Shown here: piece after piece, positions 18,175 to 26,478 of the stretch
Position numbering within the stretch: position 1 is the first letter of the stretch
Layout: each line of letters begins with the position of its first letter
From: DATAVB01 sp040414495
Lineage (GTDB): Bacteria; Actinomycetota; Actinomycetes; Mycobacteriales; QHCD01
Assembly: GCA_040414495.1 (NCBI GenBank)
Contig: JBEDUI010000054.1
Location: 1 to 64,000, forward strand
Reading direction: 5' to 3'
Length of the DNA: 64,000 bases
Position numbers and translations under genes: made by a program
Notes under the pieces: generated by a model
What the model was told of the DNA's origin: nothing
Seen by the model: only the letters and a program-made list of their open reading frames with translations
Databases searched by the model: none

Positions 18175-19033
18175 TCTGCACCCTCCCCAAACGTCGTCGC
18201 CCGGTCGTCTGCCGTACCGAATCCCCGGCGCTGTCGCGGATCGCATCCGCCAGCGCGTTCAGCGCGCCAACGGTGAGCATGATCACCAGAGCCGGAAAGA
18301 TCGGTGCCCAACGCTGCTGGGCCAGATAGCTCAGGTCGCTGGCGAGCATGCCGCCCCACGTCGGTGTCGGCGGCACCACGCCGATTCCGAGAAACGTCAG
18401 CGACGAGACGACCAACAACGCACCGGCAATGTGATTAGCGGTGGTGATCGCCACCGTCGGCAGCACCTTGTTCCAGATATGGGTACGGATCACCCGCCAC
18501 GGCGAGGCGCCCAGCAGCTGGGCCGCCTCGACGTACTGGGCCTGGTTGAAGGACCAGGCCGCCGCTCGCGTGATCCGGAAGAAACCCGGTGCCATCAATA
18601 TGCCGACCGCGAACATCGCCTGATGCAGGCCATTGCCCAACAACGCGGCGACCGCGATCGCGAAGATGATGAACGGCAATGCCATCAGCCCGTCCATCAC
18701 CCGCTGCGACACCCACTCGAACGACCGTCCCAAGTAGACAGAGGCGAGCCCGGGGAAAACGCCGAGCCCGAACGCGATGCCGACCGCCTCCAGCGCGCTG
18801 AGTACGGATAACGCCGAACCGGCCAGCAACCGGCTCAGCACGTCCCGACCCAGATAGTCGGTGCCGAGCCAGAACCGTGAACTGGGTCCTTTGAGGATCT
18901 GGCCGTCGTGCTGCTGCAACGGGTTCATTGGCGCCAGCAGGTGTCCGAACACGACAAGCACCACGACCACCAGCAAGATCGCGATCGAGATCTTGGCCGA
19001 CCGCAGCTGCCAGCTCCGCCGGAATGTGTTCAT
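18158..19033 (-). CDS. ABC importer permease, DppC type
   Basis: 291 residues with six hydrophobic helices and the cytoplasmic EAA loop YVEAAQLLGASPWRVIRTHI. The N-terminal region (LLAPMNPLQQHD, then FWLGTDYLGRDVLSRLL) is the signature of OppC/DppC permeases. The ATG at 19033 overlaps the stop of the DppB-type gene by 4 bases. The long open frame to 19600 is a shadow of the upstream gene. Confidence 0.92.
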   Translation of the reverse strand: MNTFRRSWQLRSAKISIAILLVVVVLVVFGHLLAPMNPLQQHDGQILKGPSSRFWLGTDYLGRDVLSRLLAGSALSVLSALEAVGIAFGLGVFPGLASVYLGRSFEWVSQRVMDGLMALPFIIFAIAVAALLGNGLHQAMFAVGILMAPGFFRITRAAAWSFNQAQYVEAAQLLGASPWRVIRTHIWNKVLPTVAITTANHIAGALLVVSSLTFLGIGVVPPTPTWGGMLASDLSYLAQQRWAPIFPALVIMLTVGALNALADAIRDSAGDSVRQTTGRRRLGRVQNVGAR

Positions 19034-20049
19034 TCCGCCCTCCCCGTACCGGGACGCAGCCGGCGCAGGCCGATATTGACCAGGAGGCTGGACACCAGCA
19101 CCAGGCCGATCGTGACCAACAACGTCGCCTGCACGACCGGGACATCGCCCCGCAATGCGCTGTCCTTGGCCAACTGGCCAAGCCCCGGCAAAGCGAAAAC
19201 CGTTTCGGTAATAACCGCACCGCCGATGAGCCTCGGCACATGCAGGCCGAGAACAGCCAAGGCCGGACCAGCGCCATTGCGCAACGCGTGCACGAACACC
19301 ACGCGCCGGGTCGAATACCCGCGCACAACGGCCCCGGTGACGTAGTTCTCCCGCAGCGTTCCGACCAGGCCATTGCGCAACTGGCGGGCCAGATCGGCGG
19401 CCGAATCCAGGCTGAGCGACAGGCACGGCAGGATCAGGAACTTCAGCCATTGCCCGATATTCACCGAGGGACCGACATACCCGCCCGAGGGCAGAATCGG
19501 CAGGCTCACCGCGAAGACCGTGATCAGCACGATCGCCGCCACGAAACCGGGCACTGTGGACAGTAGCGAGCAGACGAACGTGACCGCACGGTCGAACCAC
19601 CCGCCATTGTTCAGTGCCGCGGCAATGCCGACCAAGGTCCCCAGCACCACGGCGATTATCAGCGCGCCGACCGCCACCGAGAGGCTGACCGGCAGCCGCT
19701 GCTCAATGCTCTGCGTCACCGGGATATGGGTAAACCACGACGTCCCGAAATCGCCCCGCACCGCGCGGCCGACCCAGCTGAAATACTGGACGATGAACGG
19801 GCGGTCCAACCCGTACTGATGGTTCATCCGCGTGATATCGGCCTTGGTCGCGGTATCACCGAGCACAGCGTTGGCCGGGCTGAACTTGCTCAGCGCGCCC
19901 AGCCCGTACGTAATGAACGTCGCGATAAAAAGCACCGGCACCGCGACCGCAAGCCCACGCCCGAGCGATCGGAGCAGCCGCAACGACCGCCGGCGTGGCG
20001 ACACGGCCACGCCGACATCGAGTGGTGCGCTCTGCTCAATGACCACCAT
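19030..20049 (-). CDS. ABC importer permease, DppB type
   Basis: 339 residues, six helices, EAA-type loop (LRENYVTGAVVRGYSTRRVV), and DppB features such as YGLDRPFIVQYFSW and GDFGTSW near residues 80-105. It starts 18 bases after the binding protein gene. Together with the DppC-type gene it forms the channel of the importer. Confidence 0.92.
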   Translation of the reverse strand: MVVIEQSAPLDVGVAVSPRRRSLRLLRSLGRGLAVAVPVLFIATFITYGLGALSKFSPANAVLGDTATKADITRMNHQYGLDRPFIVQYFSWVGRAVRGDFGTSWFTHIPVTQSIEQRLPVSLSVAVGALIIAVVLGTLVGIAAALNNGGWFDRAVTFVCSLLSTVPGFVAAIVLITVFAVSLPILPSGGYVGPSVNIGQWLKFLILPCLSLSLDSAADLARQLRNGLVGTLRENYVTGAVVRGYSTRRVVFVHALRNGAGPALAVLGLHVPRLIGGAVITETVFALPGLGQLAKDSALRGDVPVVQATLLVTIGLVLVSSLLVNIGLRRLRPGTGRAE

Positions 20050-20067
20050 GACGTCGCTGCCTCTCGC

Positions 20068-21585
20068 TCACTTGACCGCAACGCCTTCCCAACGCTGCGT
20101 GTCGACCCACGGTTGCAGGCCGCTCACGTTCGGCTTATACGCGAAAATGCGCTTCCACGAGAACAGGAAGGTGTTCGGCATCGACTTCACCCCGGCCGCG
20201 GTGGCGGCCTGGATCGCCGCCGCGTATTTCGGCGAATCGAGCGGAGTGGCGCGCACGACGTTCAGCGCATTGTCGAAGGTGCCGCTCTTGGTCTTGCCGA
20301 GGTTCATCAGGCCCTTCTGTCCGAAGAGGACTGTCAGCGCCTGCACCGGCGATTCGCGGCCGGAGAAGCTATCGAGAGCGAGCGGGTACTGCCGGGTCAA
20401 ATAGTTGTTGATGCCGGGCTGCTCCACCTTCAGCGTCACCTTGATGCCGACCGCATTGAGCTGCTTCTGCAGCACCTCGGCGAGTGCGTCGCCGGCGTCG
20501 GCGACCCACAGCGTGATCTTCAGCCCGTCCGGGTGGCCCGCCTCGGCAAGCAGTTGCTTCGCCTTGCCCGGGTCGTACGAATACAGATTGTCCAGCGATG
20601 GGTCGTAGCCCACATATCCCTTCGGGAACGGCTGCCAGTCCGGCTCGCCCTGGCCGAAGAACGCGGTCTTGACCAGCTCTTTTCGGTTGATGGCATGGCT
20701 GATCGCCTGCATCACCTTGGGATTGTTGAACGGTGCGACCGTGCCGTTGACGTCGAGCGTACGGACATTGAACGTGGTGTTCGCCTCGATCTTCAGTCCG
20801 GCGGCCTTGGCGGCCTGGATCTGGCTGGGCGGAATTGTCGCCATGTCGTACTGGCCGGACTGCAAACCGGCTACCGCCACCGAGGGATCCGGGGCCTCTT
20901 TGAGCACGAACTTGTCGAGCTTGATGTCCTTGGCATCCCAGTAATTCGGGTTCTTTTTCAGCTCGGCATGCGAATCCGGTACGTAGTCGGTGAGGATGAA
21001 CGGTCCCGCACCAACTGGCTTCGTGGCCAGACCGGCCGCGTTCTTCTTGGCCGCGGTCGGGCTGACCAGATCACCGGTCTTTCCGGCCAACAGCGCGGGA
21101 ATTTGGTAATCCGGCTTGTCCAGGACCAGCGTCACCGATGTGGTGCCGGCCACCGTCACGTCCTTCACTTCGGCCAACTGATCGGCGATATTGCTGCCCT
21201 TGCCGTCCCGGCCACGCAGAATGTTGTATTTCACGGCCTCGGCGTCCAGCGGCGTGCCGTCGCTGAACTTCAAACCGGGCCGGAGCGTGAACGTGACCTG
21301 GGTGCCGTCGCTGTTGTATTTCCAGGATTTCGCCAAGGCTGGTACGGCCGTGCCCTTCACGTCCAGCTTGGTCAGGGCAGCGTAGGTCAGCGCTAACGCG
21401 TGCGTGTCGTTGCCAATGGCTGAGGTGGCCGGGTCCCATGTGGACGGAAGGCCCCAGCCCCAGGTCAGCGTTCCCCCGGCGCCGCCGGTTCCGCCACTGC
21501 TCGCGGTGGCGGACCCACCGCAGGCCGCGGCCAGCGCGAGCATCGCGGCGCCCATTGTCGCGCCCAGGCTCCTGCGCGTATTCAT
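20068..21585 (-). CDS. Extracellular solute-binding lipoprotein, family 5 (importer)
   Basis: 505 residues. The N-terminus carries a signal peptide with lipobox LAAAC, so the mature protein is a membrane-anchored lipoprotein. Family 5 (peptide/nickel/opine) features: TLTWGWGLPSTWDP at the start of the mature part, VTFTLRPGLKFSDGTPLDAEAV, and AFFGQGEP. The context (leader peptide, LLM monooxygenase, flavin reductase) suggests it binds an organosulfur compound and not a bulk peptide. First gene of the importer operon, 40 bases after leader peptide 1. Confidence 0.9.
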   Translation of the reverse strand: MNTRRSLGATMGAAMLALAAACGGSATASSGGTGGAGGTLTWGWGLPSTWDPATSAIGNDTHALALTYAALTKLDVKGTAVPALAKSWKYNSDGTQVTFTLRPGLKFSDGTPLDAEAVKYNILRGRDGKGSNIADQLAEVKDVTVAGTTSVTLVLDKPDYQIPALLAGKTGDLVSPTAAKKNAAGLATKPVGAGPFILTDYVPDSHAELKKNPNYWDAKDIKLDKFVLKEAPDPSVAVAGLQSGQYDMATIPPSQIQAAKAAGLKIEANTTFNVRTLDVNGTVAPFNNPKVMQAISHAINRKELVKTAFFGQGEPDWQPFPKGYVGYDPSLDNLYSYDPGKAKQLLAEAGHPDGLKITLWVADAGDALAEVLQKQLNAVGIKVTLKVEQPGINNYLTRQYPLALDSFSGRESPVQALTVLFGQKGLMNLGKTKSGTFDNALNVVRATPLDSPKYAAAIQAATAAGVKSMPNTFLFSWKRIFAYKPNVSGLQPWVDTQRWEGVAVK

Positions 21586-21625
21586 GTGAATTCACTCCCC
21601 GATCAAAGGTCTGCTGGTTGCGCTG

Positions 21626-21712
21626 TCAGTTGCGTGTCGAGCGAGGTGAACAACAGGCAGCGCTGCAGATGCGTAGGAAGTCCACGTAGCGTCTGGCGGT
21701 CAGTGGCGACAT
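21626..21712 (-). CDS. Cysteine-type leader peptide 1 (28 residues)
   Basis: An ATG-started ORF too short for routine gene calling, between the LLM gene and the binding protein gene. It contains ARRYVDFLRICSAACC: the basic pair, [HY]-V-D, a short hydrophobic stretch and clustered cysteines. Actinobacterial sulfur genes are known to be preceded by tiny leader peptides of the form R-x-H-V-D-L-x-R-x-x-S-A-x-C. Regulation of the importer operon by ribosome stalling or attenuation at the Cys codons is inferred. Confidence 0.75.
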   Translation of the reverse strand: MSPLTARRYVDFLRICSAACCSPRSTRN

Positions 21713-21720
21713 TGGGCGTA

Positions 21721-22827
21721 CTACGCGACCGAGGCGGGCTGGCGGCTACCGGCAATCTGCTCGCGTAGCAGCGGTACCAACCGCTCGCCCCACTGCACGA
21801 CATCACCGAGCGGATCGAAGCCGCGGATCAGGAAGTTATCCACGCCGAGGTCGCGGTATTTCTGCAACGACTCGGCGACCTGCTCGGCCGTACCGACCAA
21901 TGCGGAGGAATTGCCACCGGGACCGGTGAGCGCGGTGACCCCGAACCACAGGCGTTCGTCGTGCACCTCTTGCGTACGGGCCTGATCCTGCAGACGTTGG
22001 GCACCAATGGACGAGCTTTGCTGACCGGCCCGGCGGAATCGGTACAAGCCATCGGGATTGTCGACCCGGGCCTTGGTGGCGTCCCGGATCTCCTCGGCCC
22101 GGGCCCAGGCCGCGTCCTCGGTGTCGGCCACGATCGGCCGCACCGACAGGCTGAATGAGACGTCCCGGTCGAATTTCGCGGCCTCGGTACGAACCTGCTC
22201 GATGCGCTCGGCGATCTGCGCCCGCGGCTCGCCCCAGAGCATGTAAACGTCGGTGTGCTGGGCTCCGACCTGCACGGCGGCCGGCGAAGCCCCGCCGAAG
22301 AAAACCCGGATACCGCCGGGCTGGACCGGCTTGACCGAGCTGAATGCGCCCTCAACGCGGTAGATCTCGCCGTGGTGGTCGAACGGTTCGGCCGAATTCC
22401 AGGTGCGGCGCAGTACGTCGATGAATTCACCGGTACGGGCGTAACGCTGATCGTGATCGAGGAAATCGCCGTCGCGTTTTTGATCGCGCTCGTCGCCTCC
22501 GGTGATGTGGTGAATGCCGACCCGGCCCCCACCGCTGAGGTGATCCAGCGTCGCCAGCTTGCGCGCCACCAGCGTCGGGGCGACAAACCCCGGCCGGTGT
22601 GCGATCAGCACCTTGAGTTTCGTGGTCACGTGCAGAACGTGCGCCGCAATGGCGAATCCGTCCGGCCCGGTGGCGCCGTAACCGATCAGAACACGGTCAA
22701 AACCGGCCGCTTCATGGGCCTGGGCAAATCTGGTGAGGTAGTCGGTGTCGATCACCGAGCCGGTGAACGAGCCACGCGTTTCGGAGACCTCTTTTGTGCC
22801 GACCATGCCGAGAATTTCGCTGGTCAT
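21721..22827 (-). CDS. LLM-class flavin-dependent monooxygenase (SsuD-like)
   Basis: 368 residues, bacterial luciferase-like fold. Visible family segments are VLIAHRPGFVAPTLVARKLATLD, GRVGIHHITGGD and VFFGGASPAAVQVGAQHTDVYMLWGE, as in alkanesulfonate monooxygenase SsuD. It should use FMNH2 and oxygen to oxidise a C-S bond and release sulfite. The N-terminus resembles the other LLM enzyme at 34654-35769 closely (GMxGTxEVSExR), so the two are paralogues. It lies between leader peptides 1 and 2. Confidence 0.88.
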   Translation of the reverse strand: MTSEILGMVGTKEVSETRGSFTGSVIDTDYLTRFAQAHEAAGFDRVLIGYGATGPDGFAIAAHVLHVTTKLKVLIAHRPGFVAPTLVARKLATLDHLSGGGRVGIHHITGGDERDQKRDGDFLDHDQRYARTGEFIDVLRRTWNSAEPFDHHGEIYRVEGAFSSVKPVQPGGIRVFFGGASPAAVQVGAQHTDVYMLWGEPRAQIAERIEQVRTEAAKFDRDVSFSLSVRPIVADTEDAAWARAEEIRDATKARVDNPDGLYRFRRAGQQSSSIGAQRLQDQARTQEVHDERLWFGVTALTGPGGNSSALVGTAEQVAESLQKYRDLGVDNFLIRGFDPLGDVVQWGERLVPLLREQIAGSRQPASVA

Positions 22828-22865
22828 GGAATTCCCTTCGTGGTGTCTGGACATGCGCATCACTC

Positions 22866-22880
22866 GTGCGCGCAGCGCAC
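22866..22880. promoter_or_regulatory. Hairpin between leader 2 and the LLM gene
   Basis: Perfect 6-base stem GTGCGC / GCGCAC with a three-base loop in the 170-base gap between leader peptide 2 and the LLM start. It could be part of an attenuator, but it lacks a U tract on the transcribed strand. Confidence 0.3.
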
Positions 22881-22997
22881 ATCGGCGCGACTCACCACAA
22901 TGTGAGTCCCGGCAGGAAGAACGATTTATAAATATGGCCGAGACAGATATATTCGGTATCCGGTTGAAATAGGGCCGCGATCCCCGAATTCAGCAGG

Positions 22998-23075
22998 TCA
23001 GCGACAGAGCGCGCTGGAGGTACGCACAAAGTCCACGTAGCGACAGGCTACGAGGCGGCGGCGGCTGAATGACAC
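22998..23075 (-). CDS. Cysteine-type leader peptide 2 (25 residues)
   Basis: A GTG-started ORF containing VACRYVDFVRTSSALCR, a close match to the actinobacterial leader-peptide pattern of sulfur genes. Its middle (23036-23052) is itself a perfect 6-base stem, CGTAGC / GCTACG in the RNA, whose five-base loop carries the first Cys codon (TGT). Translation through it would depend on charged Cys-tRNA. It lies 170 bases before the LLM start. The 335-base gap 22828-23162 holds nothing else I can support. Confidence 0.78.
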   Translation of the reverse strand: MSFSRRRLVACRYVDFVRTSSALCR

Positions 23076-23162
23076 GAGAAAAACGTTAACCGAGCCGCCG
23101 CAACAATGTCAATCGACACCTAGAAGTGTCCTATTCGGATCATCGCTCGTAACGGCGTTGCT

Positions 23163-24014
23163 CTATCGGGTCAGCCGCCACAGCGTGCCGTTCCCGGTAC
23201 GGTGCGCGATCGCACCGTCAGGTGGACATACGGCGCCGGTCAACAATTCCAGGTCACGAATCGTGAGGCTGCCGAACATCCGCAGCGCCTGCTCCGGCGA
23301 AAGCGCCGGTGGCCGCAACGTTATCGCCGGAGCCGCGTTGATCGCAGCTTGTTCGTACACCGAAATATGACGCCAACCCGGCACGACCCGGCGCCCGGCC
23401 GACCCCAGGAAAATCACCGTAGGCAATGCGTAACGGTGCCGTAACCCAACCTGCTTGGCCCGACCGTCATGCGGTGGCGGACCGTCCACAGTGAGCACTT
23501 CCGGGCACGGATTACGACACTGCTCCCAATCGGCCCGCACGGCATCACGAATCGGCCGGCTGCGCAGGTCTCGCGCCAACCGATCTATATCCAGCCCATA
23601 AATATCGGATACCGAATTGAGCGCGCCATCGAGAGTGTCGGGCGGATCGCCGTCCAGGAAGGTTGTTTCCCGCAACCGACGCAGGACGCGCTCGGCCAGC
23701 ACCTCACCCTGTTCCTCCGCGGCCTTGGCCGTGAGCGAAGCGGGCCAACTCGTCCGGGCCACCCGGCACAGCCGTTCCGGGATCGGAGCACCGGTCTCCT
23801 GCCCCACCCGGGCCAGAAACGCCGAATACCAAGCGGTTTCGGCCGCCGGATCCGGTGGCGGGTCCTCCGTGCTGTCGAACAGAATGCCGAATACCCGGCG
23901 CCAGTGAACCTGGTCACCCAAAGACAAGCGCAACCGGCGGAACGTCGGCTCCGATCCCCATGCCCACGGGCAAACCGGATCGGTGAACTCGAGCACCGTC
24001 AGCGGCGCGGTCAT
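23163..24014 (-). CDS. DsbA-family thioredoxin-like protein
   Basis: 283 residues. The N-terminus has the thioredoxin-fold active-site region TDPVCPWAWGSEP, with CPWA in place of CxxC, so only the first cysteine of the usual pair is present. Members with this form include mycothiol-linked and isomerase-like DsbA relatives. No signal peptide, so cytoplasmic. Its ATG overlaps the stop of the Rrf2 gene by 4 bases. A role in a thiol or persulfide step of sulfur scavenging is inferred from context. Confidence 0.8.
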   Translation of the reverse strand: MTAPLTVLEFTDPVCPWAWGSEPTFRRLRLSLGDQVHWRRVFGILFDSTEDPPPDPAAETAWYSAFLARVGQETGAPIPERLCRVARTSWPASLTAKAAEEQGEVLAERVLRRLRETTFLDGDPPDTLDGALNSVSDIYGLDIDRLARDLRSRPIRDAVRADWEQCRNPCPEVLTVDGPPPHDGRAKQVGLRHRYALPTVIFLGSAGRRVVPGWRHISVYEQAAINAAPAITLRPPALSPEQALRMFGSLTIRDLELLTGAVCPPDGAIAHRTGNGTLWRLTR

Positions 24015-24463
24015 TTCGCGGCGGCCACCCGGGCCCGGCGCCGCGGCCGGGACTCGGCGTGCTGCACGGGTCCGGCGCACAGCTGGGCGATGGAGGTGTC
24101 CAGCGGCCCTTGCAACCGCTGTTCGACCGATTCCCACAGCGAGCCGAGGTGACGCGCAGAACCGGAATATGCCAGCTCGTTGATCGGCTCGTTGCGTACG
24201 AGCAGAACATCGCCATCGACAGCCGCGATCGCGTCCGCCACGGTGATCAAGTCGGCGTCGCGGGCCAGCCAATAGCCGCCCTCGCAACCGCGCTGGCTCA
24301 CAACCAGCCCGGCCTGGCGGAGTTCCTGCACGATCGACTTAAGGAAGCGGTACGGAATCCCTTGCGCGGTGGCCATTGCCTCACAGGTCACCGGCGCCGC
24401 GTTGTCCGCAGCCAACTCGAGCAACACCCGAATCGCGTAATCAGCTTTCGCAGAAATTCGCAC
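24011..24463 (-). CDS. Rrf2-family transcriptional regulator (CymR-like)
   Basis: 150 residues from a GTG at 24463, the usual family start (RISAKADYAIRVLLELA). The winged helix-turn-helix and wing are clear (AQGIPYRFLKSIVQELRQAG, then GCEGGYWLARDADLITVADA). Only scattered cysteines are present, not the three-Cys cluster of IscR. CymR, an Rrf2 protein, is the master regulator of cysteine metabolism in Bacillus, and this gene lies in a sulfur cluster, divergent from the SfnB-like operon. So sulfur-dependent repression is likely. Confidence 0.85.
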   Translation of the reverse strand: MRISAKADYAIRVLLELAADNAAPVTCEAMATAQGIPYRFLKSIVQELRQAGLVVSQRGCEGGYWLARDADLITVADAIAAVDGDVLLVRNEPINELAYSGSARHLGSLWESVEQRLQGPLDTSIAQLCAGPVQHAESRPRRRARVAAAK

Positions 24464-24570
24464 GGCCCCATCGTGCCCGCTGCTGCTTGACAAACGCAAT
24501 TGGACCCATGCAGTGTCTATATCATCGCGACCGCGCTTCGCCGGCCACCAAACCACTTGTAGGAGCCCGA

Positions 24571-25740
24571 GTGCCCTTTCCCGCAGGCGATGCGCGGACG
24601 TCGACGCTCCCCGAGCCGGCGTGGGACGACCTGGCCACGGTCTCGGGTCGGCTGGCCGAGCGGGCTGCCGAGCACGACGAGCGGGCCGACTTCCCAGCCG
24701 ACGGAATCGAGACGGTCTGGCGGTCGGGACTGCTCACCGCGACCGTCGGGAAGCAGTACGACGGCCCGGGGGCCGGCGTGGCCAAAACCGTCGAGATCCT
24801 TGAGCAGCTGGGCCACGGTGATCCGGCGGTCGCGCTGATTTCGGCGATGACGCTTTTTCTGCACGCCGCCGAGGCGCAGCGACCGACCTGGCCGGAGCCG
24901 TACTACCGCCAATTGCTGGCCGATTCGGCCGGCAAGCCCACGCTGGTCAACATGCTGCGCGTCGAACCCGAACTCGGCACGCCGGCCCGGGGTGGCCTGC
25001 CGGCCACCATCGCCCGCCGCAACGGCTCGGATTGGCTGCTCTCGGGCCACAAGATCTTCTCTACCGGCGCGGTCGGGTTGGATTGGATGGTGGTCTGGGC
25101 ACGGACCGACACCGATCCGGTTCAGGTCGGCGGTTTCCTGGTCCGCGCCGATTCGCCCGGCATCACGATCCGCCCGACCTGGGATCACCTTGGGTTGCGG
25201 GCCAGCCGCAGCGATGACGTGCTGTTCGCCGATACCCCGGTGCCGGGTGACGCGACGGTCGGTCTCGCCCCGGCCGGGACTCACCAGCCGCCACGTGGCG
25301 CCTGGAATTCGCTCGGTCTGGCCGCGCTTTATCTCGGCGTCGCCCGGGCCGCCCGCGATTGGCTGACCGGCTTTCTGCATGAGCGGGTGCCGACTTCCCT
25401 GGGCCAGCCGCTCGCGACATTGCCGCGCATGCAGAACGAGGTGGGCGAAATCGACGCCGCACTGATCGGCGCCCGCGATCTGGTTACTGGATTGGCCGTA
25501 CGCGCCGACGCCGGCGACGAGACCGCCGTGGCGCACTCCCCGATCGCCAAATTGATCGCCACCCGCGCCGCCATTTCCGCTGTGGAACGGGCGGTTGCGC
25601 TGGTTGGTAACAATGCGCTCACCCGAAATGCGCCTCTGCAACGCCATTTACGGGACGTGCTGTGCAGCCGGGTGCACACCCCGCAGGACGATTCGATCGT
25701 CCACGCCGCCGGCATGTCCGCCCTCTATCCGGACCGATAA
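24571..25740 (+). CDS. Acyl-CoA dehydrogenase-like flavoprotein (SfnB/DszC-type monooxygenase)
   Basis: 389 residues from a GTG at 24571 with AGGAG eight bases upstream. The three-part acyl-CoA dehydrogenase fold is visible: an N-terminal helical part (GIETVWRSGLLTATVGKQYDGPG), a middle beta domain (WLLSGHKIFSTGAVGLDWMVVWAR) and a C-terminal helical bundle. The usual catalytic Glu of true dehydrogenases is not evident. Relatives SfnB and DszC oxidise sulfur compounds with reduced flavin from a separate reductase. Divergent from the Rrf2 gene; starts a three-gene rightward operon. Confidence 0.82.
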   Translation: MPFPAGDARTSTLPEPAWDDLATVSGRLAERAAEHDERADFPADGIETVWRSGLLTATVGKQYDGPGAGVAKTVEILEQLGHGDPAVALISAMTLFLHAAEAQRPTWPEPYYRQLLADSAGKPTLVNMLRVEPELGTPARGGLPATIARRNGSDWLLSGHKIFSTGAVGLDWMVVWARTDTDPVQVGGFLVRADSPGITIRPTWDHLGLRASRSDDVLFADTPVPGDATVGLAPAGTHQPPRGAWNSLGLAALYLGVARAARDWLTGFLHERVPTSLGQPLATLPRMQNEVGEIDAALIGARDLVTGLAVRADAGDETAVAHSPIAKLIATRAAISAVERAVALVGNNALTRNAPLQRHLRDVLCSRVHTPQDDSIVHAAGMSALYPDR

Positions 25741-25749
25741 GGACACCCG

Positions 25750-26478
25750 ATGTCTGTCGAAACCGCCGCGCTGTTCCGCTGGAATCCACCGTCGGCGATT
25801 ACGCCGCGCGGCACGGTCGTCGTGATTCCCGGCCGGGGCGAGCATGGCGGTGTGTACGAGCGCTTCGGGCTGCGCCTGGCCGCCGACGGTTACGTGGTGA
25901 CTGCGATAGCAGCCGACGGTGCGGGCGATGCGGTCGCCGACCTGATCGCGTCCGAGACTCCAGCTCCGGTCGTCTTGGCCGGTTCCGATACCGGCGCGCT
26001 GCAGGCCCTGCTCGTCGCCGCCGGTACGGATGCGGTCGCCGCCGTTATCGCCGCGGGGACTCCGACCGGGTCGGCCGTGGGCGACGCCGACTGGGAAACC
26101 GAGCTGGGCCAGCGTACGTCGTGCCCGACCCACCTGGCCCGGCTCGCCGCCGACGCCGACCTCGGCCGCGGTGCGCTCGGGGCGGCGATCCCGGCCGAGT
26201 TGACCGACGCCGCGACCGCGGCCCGGCCCCGAGTGCCGGTCCTGTTCGTACACGGCGCCGCCGATTCGGTGGCACCGCTGGACGGCGTCCGGGAATTAGC
26301 CGCTGTGCTGCCGGCGGCGCTGGTCGCCACCGTGCGAGATGGCCGGCACGACGCATTCAACGATATTGCGCACCGCAGCGTCGCGGCCACCGTCGTCCAG
26401 TTCCTGGAGCGGGTCCGCGCGGATGCCAGCACGGAGCCGATCGTGACCGTCGAGTCCACCGGAGACTGGGTGGCGTGA
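25750..26478 (+). CDS. Alpha/beta hydrolase-fold protein with Asp at the nucleophile position
   Basis: 242 residues. The fold is recognised from VVVIPGRGEHGGVYERFG (oxyanion region), the strand-turn VVLAGSDTGALQAL at 75-86, VPVLFVHGAADSVAP (acid) and DGRHDAFND (His). In the nucleophile elbow G-x-Nu-x-G the Nu position is Asp80, as in haloalkane dehalogenases, not Ser. So cleavage of a carbon-halogen or similar bond, or a non-esterase role, is possible. It sits between two flavin monooxygenase genes and overlaps the second (GTGA). Confidence 0.75.
   Translation: MSVETAALFRWNPPSAITPRGTVVVIPGRGEHGGVYERFGLRLAADGYVVTAIAADGAGDAVADLIASETPAPVVLAGSDTGALQALLVAAGTDAVAAVIAAGTPTGSAVGDADWETELGQRTSCPTHLARLAADADLGRGALGAAIPAELTDAATAARPRVPVLFVHGAADSVAPLDGVRELAAVLPAALVATVRDGRHDAFNDIAHRSVAATVVQFLERVRADASTEPIVTVESTGDWVA

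Noticed and set aside
19726..21396. Long rightward open frame of 556 residues over the binding protein and DppB genes
   Set aside because: It is antisense to two recognisable genes, has a Gly/Arg/Gln-rich translation without family features, and arises from the GC-rich codon pattern of the real strand.
24496..24570. Possible leader peptide before the SfnB-like gene (MQCLYHRDRASPATKP...)
   Set aside because: It lacks the R-x-[HY]-V-D core and ends in frame into the downstream gene, so it is more likely a non-coding 5' region of that gene.
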